Made by a program: the position numbers and the translations under genes | In this document: piece by piece, positions 1 through 10,064 of the stretch | Position numbering within the stretch: the first letter of the stretch is position 1 | Layout of the letters: every line of letters begins with the position of its first letter | DNA from: Peromyscus leucopus | Taxonomy: Eukaryota; Chordata; Mammalia; Rodentia; Cricetidae | Direction of reading: 5' to 3' | Assembly (NCBI RefSeq): GCF_004664715.2 | Contig: NC_051068.1 | Span: 131,708,716 to 131,772,715, forward strand | DNA: 64,000 nt | The notes under the pieces: model-generated | The model's input: the letters and a program-made list of their open reading frames with translations, nothing else | Database searches by the model: none | Told to the model about the DNA's origin: nothing

Positions 1-37
1 CTGAAACTCTGTGCACTCCTTTCCCAATAATGTGGGT

Positions 38-244
38 AGAAGAGATGGCTCACCAGTTAAGAGCACTTAACTGCTCTTCCAGAGGACCTGGGTTTGGTTC
101 TTACCCCCAGATGGCAGTTCACAACCATCTGCAACTCCAGTTCCAGGGGCCATGACACCTTGTCTAACCTTCACAGGCTCCTGCACACATGTGGTATGGT
201 ACACATGCGCGCACACACAAAATAAAAATCAACAAATCTTTTAA
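38..244 (+). repeat. B2 SINE
   Basis: A tRNA-derived head with A box (TGGCTCACCAGTTAAGAG) and degraded B box (GGTTTGGTTC) is followed by the B2 body and an AATAAAAATC tail. The divergence suggests an older copy. Confidence 0.88.
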
Positions 245-249
245 AAGCA

Positions 250-1940
250 TCTCAAGTATCGATTATCTCTTTTTTTAAAAAGGGTGACTGGTATTTGAAA
301 ACTTTCTCAAGAGTACACACTGGCATGTCTTAAGAGAAAGACTATTACCAAAGGAAGTAGTATTACCCAGTGTCTACTCTGCATGGGGTGGCTCATTTCC
401 TCATCACAGTAGTAATAAAGAGAAACAATAAAATGCTAGCCTTCCACAAGAATCTTTATTATAACAGTATGATCTGCAAGCCTGCCTTGTTCCTTTACCC
501 ACAAATGAATGTGGCTCAGGACCACGCTGGAGGTGGGTGGGAAATTTTAAAAAACAAACAACAAAAATTCAACAGCTCTGAATGCTCTAAAGCAGAACTG
601 GATCTGTGGCATACTGGTGTACAGTGTACAGTTCTGCCCAGGAGGGCCCTTTTCCTCTCTATTTACTGAAAACTCATCTCTGAGTCTGCAAACTCATACA
701 GCACACTTCTTTCAAGAAACCTTTTCATTCTCTCCACTAAAAATAACCATCCCTCTACTTTCCCACAGAACATTCAGCATGCTTCTTTCCTTTAAGGCAC
801 CTATAATATCATGCCTTGGGCTATTCCATACTGTCTATTGTTAATAAGTGGGAAGGTTGTACAGGGCTCTCTCTAGCATGGTGGGATCCTGCTGAGTCTT
901 CTCAGTGAACGCTAAATAGTTTATCAAAGGTATAAGATAAAAATCCTTCCACAATAATAAATAAATAAATAAAATCCTTCAACGACTTCAACAAAATAAA
1001 TAAATAAATAAATCCCTCAACAACTTTATTCAACATAGTACTAAACCCTTGGCACCAACAGCAGTTGCTGCAAAAACAGCTTTTACAGAGGAGATGTGAG
1101 GGTACTGGAAATTCAGGTGCATGCTCTAAGAGAAATGGAACAGTCAACATATATTTGCCAAACGGTGCTTTCTTCTTCCCAGCCAAAGTTGTATTTTCTG
1201 CCAACTTGGGGATTTGAAACATGTTCTATCTGGGCCTGCCTTACTCAAGTTCACGCTCAAACTTCTCAAAATCATGAGACCAGAGCTACAAGGGTAGCTG
1301 TAAGGGTAATGAGGCTTAAGTGTCAGGGCTCCTTACTAGCACAGTACTTGAAGCATTTATAAGTAGGCATTTCTGGCAAGCTGCCTAAAGAAATCACGGA
1401 AGAAAATGACCTAAATCTCATGTTGGGGTTTATTTATTCTTTTTAACTATTCCTTCAAATCTAATTTTGAATTCTTTTTCATAAAGAGGTAACCCCTTTG
1501 CCCCAAATTCAATGAGAGAAGAAAAAGGTAAACAAAACAAAACATGCTGGGCTCTACTCTGGTCTTCGAACTTTTGAGAAATGCGTTAACATTTCCCCTC
1601 CCCTTAAAAGACACACTGTCAGAACATGTTCAAGATCCAAAAGAACACTGTGTGAACCCAATCCTTAACCCCCACAGACGGTTAGTGTTTTTGTTTTTGT
1701 TTTTTTTTTTAAGCGAAATAAACTCAGGGGTATTGTCAAAAGGGCTCCGAGACCAGAAGCCTTGAGCAACTTTGTTTTGTGGAAGCAAGACGCGACTCCG
1801 GGGCACCAGGTTTCCATCAAAGACAAAGTCCTGGGACATTCTCAGCAATAAAACTTTCAGGGGCAGACTCCCCTGGTGGCAACTGTAATCTCAGTTTATC
1901 AATTCCTAGTCTGCAAAGCGCACGGTTTACCCTAGGGCCA
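250..1940. other. No supportable gene; plain sequence left of the CpG island
   Basis: Apart from the TAAA repeat at 951-1032 no repeat or exon was recognised. If the minus-strand gene starting in the CpG island is real, this is its intron or a downstream exon. A TTTATT on the plus strand near 453 is an AATAAA in minus orientation, too common to call a poly(A) site. The short open frames match no family I know. Confidence 0.4.
951..1032. repeat. Duplicated TAAA microsatellite
   Basis: Two TAAA runs (about 953-973 and 995-1012) are each followed by a similar short segment (ATCCTTCAACGACTTCA and ATCCCTCAACAACTTTA). A unit of microsatellite plus flank has been duplicated once in tandem. Confidence 0.75.
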
Positions 1941-2653
1941 CAGCTGGGAAAAGGGTGACCGGAGCCCAAGGAATGCGAGGAGGAAAAGTGACAGAAACGC
2001 CTGGGAGGGGGGCAGGGCATCAGAGGGGAAGGGGGGGCGGCGGGCGGTGTCTGGCAAACAGCCGGCCCTCCAGGACGAGAAGAGCCCGAAGGAAAGTGGG
2101 GACGAAGCCGGAGGTGTTCCTTAGTGGACCTCAGCCTCCGCATCTGTCACCGTGGAGTTAGCGAGGACGCCACCAAACTTCCTGACCGGGTCCCGGGGAG
2201 CACGGACGCGGAGACCCGCGGGAGAAAAGCCGCCACGGGGAAGCTCCCGGAGCCCGAGAGTCTCGGGCAGGCGCGCGCGGGGACTGGGAAAGGAAGGGCC
2301 CGGGGCTGCCGGCCGGCCGCTCGCAGACGTGGCCCGGGATGAGGACGGTCCCTCCCGCGAGCCGCTTGCCCGACCGCCGACGCCGAGCCCCGCGCGCGCG
2401 GGCACCCGAGTCCGCAACGTCCCCCGCCCGGCGCCCGCCCCGGCCCGGCCCTCCCCGCTCCTCAGAGCCCTTCGTCCCCGTCCGACCCTCGGAGGAGGCG
2501 GAGGGGACTTCGAGTCCCGAGCACCCACCCACCCACCCGGCCTTGCCCGCAACCGCCTCCGCCCCGCGCCTCGGGGGACCCCAGACTCCACAGCGTCCGC
2601 GCCGGCCAGCCCCGGGGCCACGGCGGGAGCCCGAGCCGCCTCCCCTCACTCAC

Positions 2654-2666
2654 CGTGGGGCTCCAT
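2654..2666 (-). CDS. Candidate first coding exon, 5' part of an unknown gene
   Basis: On the minus strand the sequence GCGGGATGGAGCCCCACG runs directly into GTGAGTGAGG. The ATG has G at -3 and G at +4, a strong Kozak context. Thirteen coding bases (Met-Glu-Pro-His plus one base) end at a consensus splice donor GTGAGT at 2653-2648. Without splicing the frame stops two codons later (Met-Glu-Pro-His-Gly-Glu-stop), so either it is spliced or it is a short upstream ORF in a 5' leader. The leader would lie in the CpG island to the right. The rest of the gene would lie beyond the left edge. Four residues do not identify a gene, so no symbol is given. Confidence 0.35.
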
Positions 2667-2819
2667 CCCGCGTCCCCGACGCCAGACCCACACTCACGGC
2701 CGCCGCCCCCTCTGCCGGCTGGAGCTCGCCGCCCCCATCCCCCACGGCTGGCCCGAGGACGCGGGCTCCAGCTGCCGCCGCCGCCCCAGCAGCTACCGCC
2801 ACGACCGCGCCAGCCGCGG

Positions 2820-2950
2820 ACGCGACGCCCCGCCCCTGCCTCGCGCCCCACGCCCCACGCCTCACGCCCTCTGGGGCCCGCCTCCTGGAGCCCAGCCCAT
2901 TGGCCCTGAGCTCTAGGGAGGCGGGGCCGCGGCCGCGGGGGCGGGGCCAC
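2820..2950 (-). promoter_or_regulatory. Core promoter candidate: GC boxes and CCAAT box
   Basis: Read on the minus strand, two GC boxes (2948-2916) and a GGCCAATGGG CCAAT box (about 2909-2897) are followed by another GGGGCGGGGC (about 2837-2826). This is the usual order for a TATA-less CpG promoter. Transcription would start roughly at 2780-2880 and run left. Exact start sites are not visible. Confidence 0.5.
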
Positions 2951-2959
2951 AACAGGTGC

Positions 2960-3640
2960 GGGTTGGGCAAGGCTTGCTCTCGCCCTCAGCAAGGCGTCTG
3001 GAGTTCATCAGGGTCCCCAAGTCCCAGTGGTTCTGGTGGATCCCAACTTCGGGCAATCGGAGCCACCAAGGAAAAAAGTCATCCTTTCTTAGCTCCACAT
3101 GGAAACCACTCCTCCGTCCTGGTTTAAGCTGGCCGTTTTTCAGGCGGGCACTAGGAATGCTTTCCAGTCGGGACTTTAGTCTTGAGCAGGTTTGGTAGGC
3201 TTTCATCCTCCTCCTCCATCTTTTTACCTTTCAAAACCAAATTTATGACTCACATTGAAACTTTCCCACTCTTTTCTTTCTTCAGCTGTCATTTTCCGAA
3301 AATTAAATTACTCAGTTACATCAGCTATTATGCAGAGTATCTGGCTACATAGATGTATTAGGTAAGTGTTAATTAACTACACATCCCTCTAATCATACAA
3401 CATACTTATCATCGAATGTTCCAGATAATAGGACCATTAAGTGTGGTCGGTGAGGATGAGAACAGAAAAAGCATAGATGTTGGGTTAGAGATCATCTATG
3501 GGGAGGGAAGTGTGCAGAGTGTTGCACATCTAACTTACACTTATCTGTACCAAGAACATCTTTTCTGTTGTTGGTGCTGAGACATAACACTCCCTGAACA
3601 TTAGTTGACAAATAGGTAAATTTATAGAAAGGTGTCTTGT
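2960..3640. other. Flank of the CpG island, no recognisable gene
   Basis: A plus-strand donor-like CAG|GTGCGG sits at about 2954-2959, so a divergent non-coding first exon is conceivable. From 3200 on the DNA is AT-rich and holds nothing recognised. Confidence 0.35.
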
Positions 3641-3642
3641 CT

Positions 3643-4145
3643 TCTTTTCTCGTTGCTATGATCAAATACCTTGACCAAAGCAGCTTAAGGAAAGGTTTTC
3701 TTTTTTTTTTTTTTTTTTTGGTTTTTCGACAGGGTTTCTCTGTGTAGCTTTGCGCCTGTCCTGGAACTCACTTGGTAGCCCAGGCTGGCCTCAAACTCAC
3801 AGAGATCCGCCTGCCTCTGCCTCCCGAGTGCTGGGATTAAAGGCGTGCGCCACCAACGCCCGGCTAGGAAAGGTTTTCTTTAAGCTCACAAAATTTAAGT
3901 CAGGGAAATCAAGGCAGCAGGAGCTTGAAACAGCAGTCACTTTACATTCACAGTCAGGAGAGCGAAGACTGCATGCTAGTCCTCCACTCTTAGACACTCC
4001 GTGATCCCCTGCCTAGGGAATAGTAACGCCTACAATGGGCAGGCTGCCCACCTTGGTCAGTAGACTCCCAATAATGTCCCACAGGTACACCCAGGGTCTC
4101 ATCTTTCAGGTGATTCTAATTCCTGTCTGTCCAGACACAGTGCAA
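3643..4145 (+). repeat. Rodent LTR-like interspersed repeat, split by a B1
   Basis: The segment 3643-3700 (GTTGCTATGATCAAATACC) continues at 3881-4145 after a B1 insertion. It belongs to the common rodent family that starts near a 'gctgtgat-aaacacc' motif and ends near 'tcaagttgac'. It probably derives from a MaLR/ERVL-type LTR, but the family name is uncertain. A related copy lies at 28420-28790. Confidence 0.5.
3703..3865 (-). repeat. B1 SINE with 15-bp target duplication
   Basis: Minus-oriented B1: poly-T, then GACAGGGTTTCTCTGTGTAG, the TTTGCGCC block typical of cricetid B1, GGGATTAAAGGCGTGCGCCA and the CCCGGC end. The target duplication AGGAAAGGTTTTCTT is at 3688-3702 and 3866-3880 and is perfect, so the insertion is fairly young. 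Confidence 0.95.
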
Positions 4146-4361
4146 TAATGGAGCCCTGTGAGGAGAATTCTGAGTGCTTGTGAGAAAATTCTAAGAAACC
4201 AAGACAAGAGTCTTGTGACATCAATTCCTTTAAAAGCACAGACTTATTCTTGAATTATATTTTTGTGTTTCTCCCAGGTGTAGCAGATAGGAGTGAGTGT
4301 ACTTCAAATTATTCATTACAACTTGCTGTTATTTGTTTATATGCCTCTCTGGAAAAACATG

Positions 4362-4567
4362 GTTTTTTTGTTTGTTTGTTTGGTTGGTTGATTTTTGGTT
4401 TTTGTTTTTGTTGTTGTTGTTGTTTTTTGAGACAGGGTTTCTCTGTGTAGCTTTGGTGCCTGAACTGGATCTCGCTCTGTAGACCAGGCTGGCCTTGAAC
4501 CCACAGAGATTTGCCTGCTTCTGCCTCCCAAGTGTTGGGATTAAAGGTGTGTGCCACCACCGCCGGC
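4362..4567 (-). repeat. B1 SINE with 12-bp target duplication
   Basis: A T-rich tail (interrupted TTTG/TTG) is followed by GAGACAGGGTTTCTCTGTGT and the full B1 body in minus orientation. The perfect duplication TGGAAAAACATG is at 4350-4361 and 4568-4579. Confidence 0.95.
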
Positions 4568-4965
4568 TGGAAAAACATGTTTTGCCATGTGTGGCTTGTC
4601 CATCACATGTGTCTTGTCCTTGTGATTACACTTTAGTCATGTGATTCCTCTTAACCCTCAAAGCATAAACTGTCTGATGCTCTGAATAAAGATGACTATT
4701 GCATGAGACTCTAGTCTGCCTCATTCAGTGGCTCCATTCTCCCAGGTTCCACACTTCTAGAACCTAGAACAGTGACACTGTCATGTTGACAATTAACCCT
4801 AACTAGCACAAAAGGGTATCGAGAAAAAACCTTCAACTTCATGTTTCTCTTAAATCCTTTTTTCTAAATGCACAATAGATACATTTCACATGTTCTCATT
4901 ATTAATCATAGGTGATATATGACATTTCTAGAAACAAAAGGTAGTTTATTCTAAAATAAGTGCAA

Positions 4966-5163
4966 AGCCTAGAGAGATGGCCCAGTGGTTAAGAGAACTT
5001 GCTATTCTTGCAGAGGATGTGGTGTTCAGTTCCCAGCATCCACATGGTGGCTTACAGTTGTTCTTATCTCTAGGTTCTGGATCCATCGCCCTCTTCTGGC
5101 CTTAGCAGGCACCAGGCACACATGCAGGAAAAACATTCATACATGTAAAATAAAAATAGCAAA
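4966..5163 (+). repeat. B2-type SINE
   Basis: The head GAGAGATGGCCCAGTGGTTA carries the A box, the B box region is altered, and the body ends in AAAATAAAAATAG. Confidence 0.85.
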
Positions 5164-5189
5164 CTGTAGCAGGAATCTTAGAGAGTCTT

Positions 5190-5380
5190 ATTAATAAAAT
5201 CAAACCCAAGGCCAGTTATTGGGGTGAACACTGGAAGATCAGAGAGACAGAACAGGTCACAGCTAACCTCACCTGGCCAACTTCTCAGCTGATTTTGTTT
5301 CCTCAGACTGGAAGCCTCTGTGTCCTCATATCCGAATGGATCTCAGCTGAACTGTGCTGCTCAAAAACTATAAGCTTAAC
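5190..5380 (+). repeat. Left half of a rodent interspersed repeat (host of the nested element)
   Basis: The segment ends in ATAAGCTTAAC. Its continuation CTTAACCAGCCAAATGC starts at 7261, so the two halves are one older repeat cut by the insertion 5381-7260. The joined order matches a cricetid repeat I recognise as a whole; the family name is not certain. Confidence 0.65.
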
Positions 5381-5935
5381 TGTAGCTGGAGGGCTTTTTG
5401 TTTCCACAGAAAGCCAGAGGCTGTGGACTTGTTCCAGATTAAGATACATCAGGTTTCACCAGCCAAGACCCCCTGAAAGGACTCCGATGACACCATGGCC
5501 CAGATGATCCAACATCCAGATCGGTTTCAAGGCAACTGGTTCACACAATACAGCCTCACGGACTACCCCATAGGTCTGAAATTTTCTTTGCGTCCCCATA
5601 AGATACAGCGCCCCCCTCCAGCAGGAAGTAGTAAGAGATGCTACGCCCAAATTCCCAAATATACCAAGCTGGCTTTAGAGGTGGAATTGGCTCACTCCCC
5701 CTCTAAACCCAGACATATTGCTTTAAAAAAAAAAAAATGGTTAAGGGATTCTTGTGTCCCAAATCAGAAGAGCCCTCTGGTGTGGGACAGAGAAAAACCA
5801 ATATTTTTATTTAAAACAGGTTGATTATAAATGTGATCTCTTTCTAAAAAAGAAAAGGGGATATGATACATAGGAGGATATGGAGATGATAAGATAAAAG
5901 GGTAGATTAATGAACCTACTTTTAAAGAATAACTT

Positions 5936-6001
5936 GTTTAAAATGTTTTACATTGGTATAGATTTTAGTTTATGTTTAAAATGTTTTACATTGGTATAAA
6001 T
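5936..6001. repeat. Short tandem duplication inside the element
   Basis: The string GTTTAAAATGTTTTACATTG occurs at 5936 and again at 5974, a spacing of 38 bp. It lies in the AT-rich internal part of the nested element. Confidence 0.85.
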
Positions 6002-6917
6002 TTTGGTTCATTGATACAAACTTGAAGTTAATTTTGTTATACTCTCTATATATGTATATATTTCTATTCTTGTTTGAGGTGTTGTGTTTATATAACTCAT
6101 TTAAAATTGTAATGGATAATTAAAAAATAGATTAATAATTAGTCATCTATGATAATCATATCTGTAGCCATGTTAGTTAAGTCTTCTAGGTATACATAGA
6201 TATATTTCAGATAGATAGGTAATCTTCAAACACTTCATAGACCTGGAGAATATGGCATTTAAATAACTTAGAATTCTGTTGACGTGAGACACAATTGCTC
6301 CTGGCTGCACCAATTTGATCCCGAGAGAATGTTGGGCTTCTAAGACATTTCCATTTGGAAGTTTGTCTTTTTGGCACAAAATGGCCTACTGGGCAAAGAA
6401 CTGCCCTTGCCTTGATGGCTGACAGTACAAATGCAATGCTGTCCTTTCTGGACAAGCGGGACACAAGGAAAGCGACCACTGTACTCTGCCAAGACAGGGT
6501 AAGATGGTCTCTTAAAATTCCTGCTTCTAAAAATGGTCTGTCAGATACTCTAGGCCTGTAGCCAATTTGAATGCACCAACAATGCTGAGAAACATTAGGT
6601 GACTGTCCAGGCTGCCAGCTGTCTTGGTCTACTCTTACAAGATTCCCAAAAGTTGCTTGCATCCATCTACCATTTCTCAGGTACCATTATGTTCCTTCTC
6701 AGGTCTTTGATGTGGTTGAAAACTAGATAGTTGTAATTTCCTCAGTTATGATAAAAGATAAGTTAGATATAAAACCTTAAACTCACAAATATAAGATAGA
6801 TAGGACATCTTCTTTAATATTGTAACTGTAATTTTTGCTCGGTAATTGTTTTGCTATATGTAATTTTACCATGTTAAAGTTAAAACCTTCCTTTTTAAAA
6901 AATAAGAAAAGGGGAAG

Positions 6918-7260
6918 TGCTGTGGATATCGCTATATGTAAATAAATCTGATTGGCCGATAGCCAGACAGGAAGTATAGGCGGGACTAACAGAGAGGAAA
7001 ATTGAGGTAGGAGGAAGGAGGAGGGAGACTGCCTGGAGCCGCCGCCAGGACAAGCAAGATGTAAGGTACCAGTAAGCTGAGCCACGTGGCAAAGTATAGA
7101 TTAATAGAAAAGGGCTAAATATAAGACTGAGAGCTAGACAATGATAGGCCTGAGCTAATGGCCAAGCAGTTTAAATAATGTAAGAGTCTGTGTCTTTATT
7201 TTATAAATGGGTTCCGGGACTGGTGGGATGTAGGAGCTGGAGAGAAATTCTCCAGCTACA
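6918..7260 (+). repeat. 3' LTR of the nested element (343 bp)
   Basis: It begins TGCTGTGGATATC directly after the polypurine tract and ends CCAGCTACA at the target duplication. It carries ATTGGCC (inverted CCAAT) near 6949, a GGCGGGAC block and a GC-rich GAGCCGCCGCCAGG block. It is related in layout to the LTRs at 18197 and 9515. Confidence 0.7.
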
Positions 7261-7530
7261 CTTAACCAGCCAAATGCTTCTAGTTTCTGGTCCTCACACC
7301 TTATATACCTTTTTGCTTTCTGCCATCACTCCCTGGGATTAAAGGCGCACTCCTTGGGATTAAAGGCGTGAGTCACCATGCTTGGCTGTATCCTTGAACA
7401 GATGGATTTCTGCCTCTGGAATGCTAGGATTAAAGGCGTGTGCTACCACAGCCTATCCTCATGTTTAATATTGTGGCTGTTCTGTCTCTGACCCCAGATA
7501 AGTTTATTAGGGTGCACCACAACAAACCTT
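7261..7530 (+). repeat. Right half of the host repeat
   Basis: The continuation after the nested insertion contains three GGATTAAAGGCG blocks (near 7336, 7357 and 7428), giving it a partial likeness to B1, and ends near TAAGTTTATTAGGGTGCACC. Confidence 0.6.
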
Positions 7531-7534
7531 TAAA

Positions 7535-8190
7535 AAATACAATTATTAAAACTGACAAAAAATAAACATACGAATCTGATGCCTGGTAGAGGTGACTGTG
7601 TTTGCAAAAACATTCTAAACAATAAAGCTCAGTTAGATTCTCCAAAGTATCCCAGAATATACCCTGAATCATGCTGTAAAAATAAATTAATAAATGTTTG
7701 CTGGCTAAAGTGACTCATGATCATGGTTTTGGAGGCCAAGAATAAACAAACAAGAAATCAAAGGAATTACTGGATATTTTTCAGATGACGTAATATTACT
7801 ATTTATAATTTCAGCATACATTGATAACTCTCTGATCACTGATCTGCTCATTTCGTCTGTGATAAAGGATAGCAGCTCCACTCTGAAATCTTCCTTTTCT
7901 TCTCCTTAAAATCAAGCCACTTATTGCTAGGATGTTGTTTTCCTGTAGTTCCAGCACTAGGGAGGTGGGAGAGGTAGAGGTGGTAGGATTACAGATTCAG
8001 GGGCAGCCCAGGGTTGTGACTGCGGGTGGGGAAGAGGGAGAAAAAGAACAGGCACTGTTCATTTGGGTTTGGGGCCACATTTATTTTATTTAGTAGTGCT
8101 TATACTCAGTGGATGCAGTTTGTGTCTCCACTAAGTAGTTCCTGCAGAAATACTGAAGGAATGATCTGAAGATCCAGGAATAAAAATTCT
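7535..8190. other. No gene seen
   Basis: AT-rich plain sequence, with a possible SINE remnant around 7935-7990 (GTAGTTCCAGCACTAGGGAG). Confidence 0.4.
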
Positions 8191-8196
8191 TCTAGT

Positions 8197-8286
8197 ATTC
8201 TCTCTTTCTTCCGTCTCTCCCTCCCTCCCTCCCTCTCCCCTCCTCTCTCTCCCCTCCTCCCTCTCCCTCTCCCTTCCTCTCCCTCT

Positions 8287-8365
<79 letters not shown>

Positions 8366-8366
8366 C
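8197..8366. repeat. Pyrimidine tract: CTCC/CT then CA microsatellite
   Basis: An irregular CCCT/CTCC run (8205-8297), a pure CT run to about 8342 and (CA) to 8366. One strand is all pyrimidine for about 140 bp, a mirror-repeat type able to form triplex (H-) DNA. The open frames of Arg-Glu repeats on minus are artefacts. Confidence 0.95.
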
Positions 8367-8614
8367 TGTGTTCAACTTTATCATAAGTAGTGGAACCAAT
8401 CCCATGACCACAAAACCTCATGCCTAAAGTAGAGTCTGTTCCTAAGATCACGTGCTCTGAAGTGAAAGGCTAATTATAAAGGTGCATGTTCTATGTGGAT
8501 GATGGAAACAGGAGCCCAGCCCCTCCGTGGACGGCTGTTCATTTTTTTCATTCATGCTTCAGTGGCAATCTGTTCAGGAGACTGCAAAATCGCTCATCAG
8601 GACTATCTAGTTCT

Positions 8615-8690
8615 TATTCCTTCCACAAATATTTATTGAATACTTCTAATATGTCAAGTGTTGTTCTAAAGGGAACTTTAAATCCACTCC
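8615..8690 (-). repeat. L2 3'-end fragment
   Basis: CAAATATTTATTGAATACTT followed by TCAAGTGTTGTTCTAA matches the antisense of the ancient L2 3' end. It is short and diverged. Confidence 0.5.
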
Positions 8691-8699
8691 CAGTTTTAT

Positions 8700-9193
8700 T
8701 TATATCAAATAAAAGCATGACTAGATGCTTGGGAGAGAGGATGAGATCATGGAAGAGGTGAGGGTGATCTCACAAGCAGGTACCCTAGGCGGCTGCTGCC
8801 CCTAGCCTTGCGACTTGAGCATTTAGAAAGAACGATGAAAACCCAGCAGGCCACAGGAGCACAAAGGCTTCACATTCCAAAGTGGACAAAACTCACCAAG
8901 CAGGTTATTAATCTTGATTCCAAGATGGTTGTAATTGAGAAACAAGGAATCAATCAGTTCATGTGCTGGAAATGAATGTGAGAGACACTGCAAACATTCA
9001 TAGATTCTGTGCTGTTACAAAGAGAGGAAACGAACTGAGAACAATAAACTTAAAGAAAAAGTTAAATGAGGGTTCAGATATACTCATTTCAAGTTCGATT
9101 AAAGTATTAGCATTATGACTAGATTACAACATTATTTTATGCTATTATACACATTCTTGTAGAACTTAAAAAGATTTTTAAAACTTGAAATTA

Positions 9194-9195
<2 letters not shown>
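8700..9195. other. No gene seen
   Basis: Plain sequence without a recognised repeat or exon. Confidence 0.4.

Positions 9196-9196
<1 letters not shown>

Positions 9197-9238
<42 letters not shown>
9197..9238. repeat. (GT)n microsatellite
   Basis: A pure GT run next to a B3 SINE. Confidence 0.95.
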
Positions 9239-9388
9239 ACTGCTCATGGATTCCAGAAGAGGGTATTAGATCCCCCTAGAGCTGGAGTTATGGGCAGTTA
9301 TGAGCTGCTTGACAGGGGTGCTGGTAACCTAACAGGCCTTTGGAAGATAAGGACATGCTTTTAACCTCTGAGCTGTTTCTCCAGCCCC
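9239..9388 (-). repeat. B3/B2-type SINE
   Basis: CCAGAAGAGGGTATTAGATC at the start and TGAGCTGTTTCTCCAGCCCC at the end are the antisense body and head of a B3-type SINE. Confidence 0.8.
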
Positions 9389-9446
9389 TCTTATAGAAAT
9401 TTCAATGGCATAAACCTCTATGCTCTTGTTTAAACCTCTGCCTATT

Positions 9447-9514
9447 TCCAGGCATAGTGGTGCACTGCCATAATCCCAGTACTTGGGAGACAGGAGGATC
9501 AGGAGTTTAAGGTC
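9447..9514 (+). repeat. B1-like SINE, 5' half
   Basis: GTGGTGCACTGCCATAATCC to AGGAGTTTAAGGTC. The 3' half resumes at 10065 after an LTR insertion. Confidence 0.75.
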
Positions 9515-10064
9515 TGTTATAGAATATTATTTTAAGATGCATTACATTTGTTTATGATGTGGAACATTGTTTAATGATGCAAAGATGCATTGCATTCTTT
9601 TATGCTACATTTGTTTAACTCTGGGAAGCTGTGTTACTTTGCCTGTCTAAAACACCTGATGGTCTAATAAAGAACTGGCTAATAGCAAGTCAGGAGAAAG
9701 GATAGGCAGGGCTGGCAGGCAGAGAGAAGAAATAGAAGGAGAAAAAGAGGGATCAGGAAGCAAGAAAGAAGAAAGGACAAGAGAACAAGGAGAGAAGGAT
9801 GCCAGGGGCCAGCCACCCAGCCACACAGCCACACAGCCACACAGCCAGCCATGGAGTAAGAATGAAAGATACACAGAAGTAAGAAAAGGAAAAAGCCCAG
9901 AGGCAAAAGGTAGATGGGATAATTTAAGAAGAGCTGGCTGGAAATAAACCAAGCTAAGGTTGGGCATTCATAAGAAAGCCCTGTGTGTATTTATTTGGGA
10001 GCTGGGTGGCAGGCCCCTCAAAGAACAAAGAGCAAAGAGTAAAAAACAACCAACAACAAAAGCT
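9515..10064 (+). mobile_element. Solo LTR of a rodent ERV, inserted in a B1
   Basis: The segment starts TGTTATAGAATATT, has TAATAAAGAACTGGC as poly(A) signal region (near 9665), then a purine-rich stretch, a (CCACACAG) run near 9825 and TATTTGGGAGCTGGGTGGC near 9990. The same family lies on minus at 53100-53606. No clean target duplication is left. I recognise the pattern as a common cricetid LTR but cannot fix its name. Confidence 0.65.

Larger units (their letters stand above)
1950..3000. promoter_or_regulatory. CpG island (likely gene promoter)
   Basis: About 1 kb of very GC-rich DNA with dense CpG stands out sharply from an AT-leaning window. It holds GC boxes on both strands (GGGAGGCGGGGCC at 2916-2928 and GGGGGCGGGGCC at 2937-2948 on plus; CGCCCCGCCCC near 2826 on plus, so minus-facing) and ATTGG near 2900, an inverted CCAAT box. 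No TATA box is obvious. CpG islands in mammals usually mark promoters of widely expressed genes. The direction of transcription is argued from the candidate exon at 2654, and a divergent plus-strand transcript is possible. Confidence 0.85.
5381..7260 (+). mobile_element. Nested non-autonomous LTR-retroelement, mys/MYSERV-like
   Basis: The element is 1,880 bp long. It starts TGTAGCTGGAG and ends CTCCAGCTACA, a perfect 11-bp terminal inverted repeat, and is flanked by the 6-bp duplication CTTAAC (5375-5380 and 7261-7266). Six bp is the usual value for class II (ERVK-like) integration. A polypurine tract AAGAAAAGGGGAAG (6904-6917) directly precedes the 343-bp 3' LTR. A second purine tract AAGAAAAGGGGATATG lies near 5850. 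The body has no intact gag, pol or env. The frames at 5495-5824 (+) and 6207-6662 (-) resemble no protein family I know. There is no 5' LTR copy of the 3' LTR. The LTR length fits the roughly 340 bp reported for mys elements of Peromyscus, a family known from cricetids; this link is inference. Confidence 0.7.

Noticed and set aside
2654..2666. Naming the gene from the Met-Glu-Pro-His start
   Set aside because: Several unrelated proteins begin this way (for example the PAF receptor and PIEZO1), and neither matches the exon structure seen here.
2121..2992. Long Gly/Arg-rich open frames on minus
   Set aside because: Same composition effect; the better-supported signal there is the short ATG plus splice donor at 2654.
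2152..3127. Long Pro/Arg/Ala-rich open frames on plus (254 and 262 codons)
   Set aside because: They overlap in several frames on both strands of GC-rich CpG-island DNA, where stops are rare, and show no domain.
5495..5824. Viral gene in the nested element
   Set aside because: No match to any retroviral motif I can see, and a poly-A run at 5725 lies inside the frame.
8106..8451. Arg-Glu repeat proteins on minus
   Set aside because: Direct translation of the CT/CA microsatellite.
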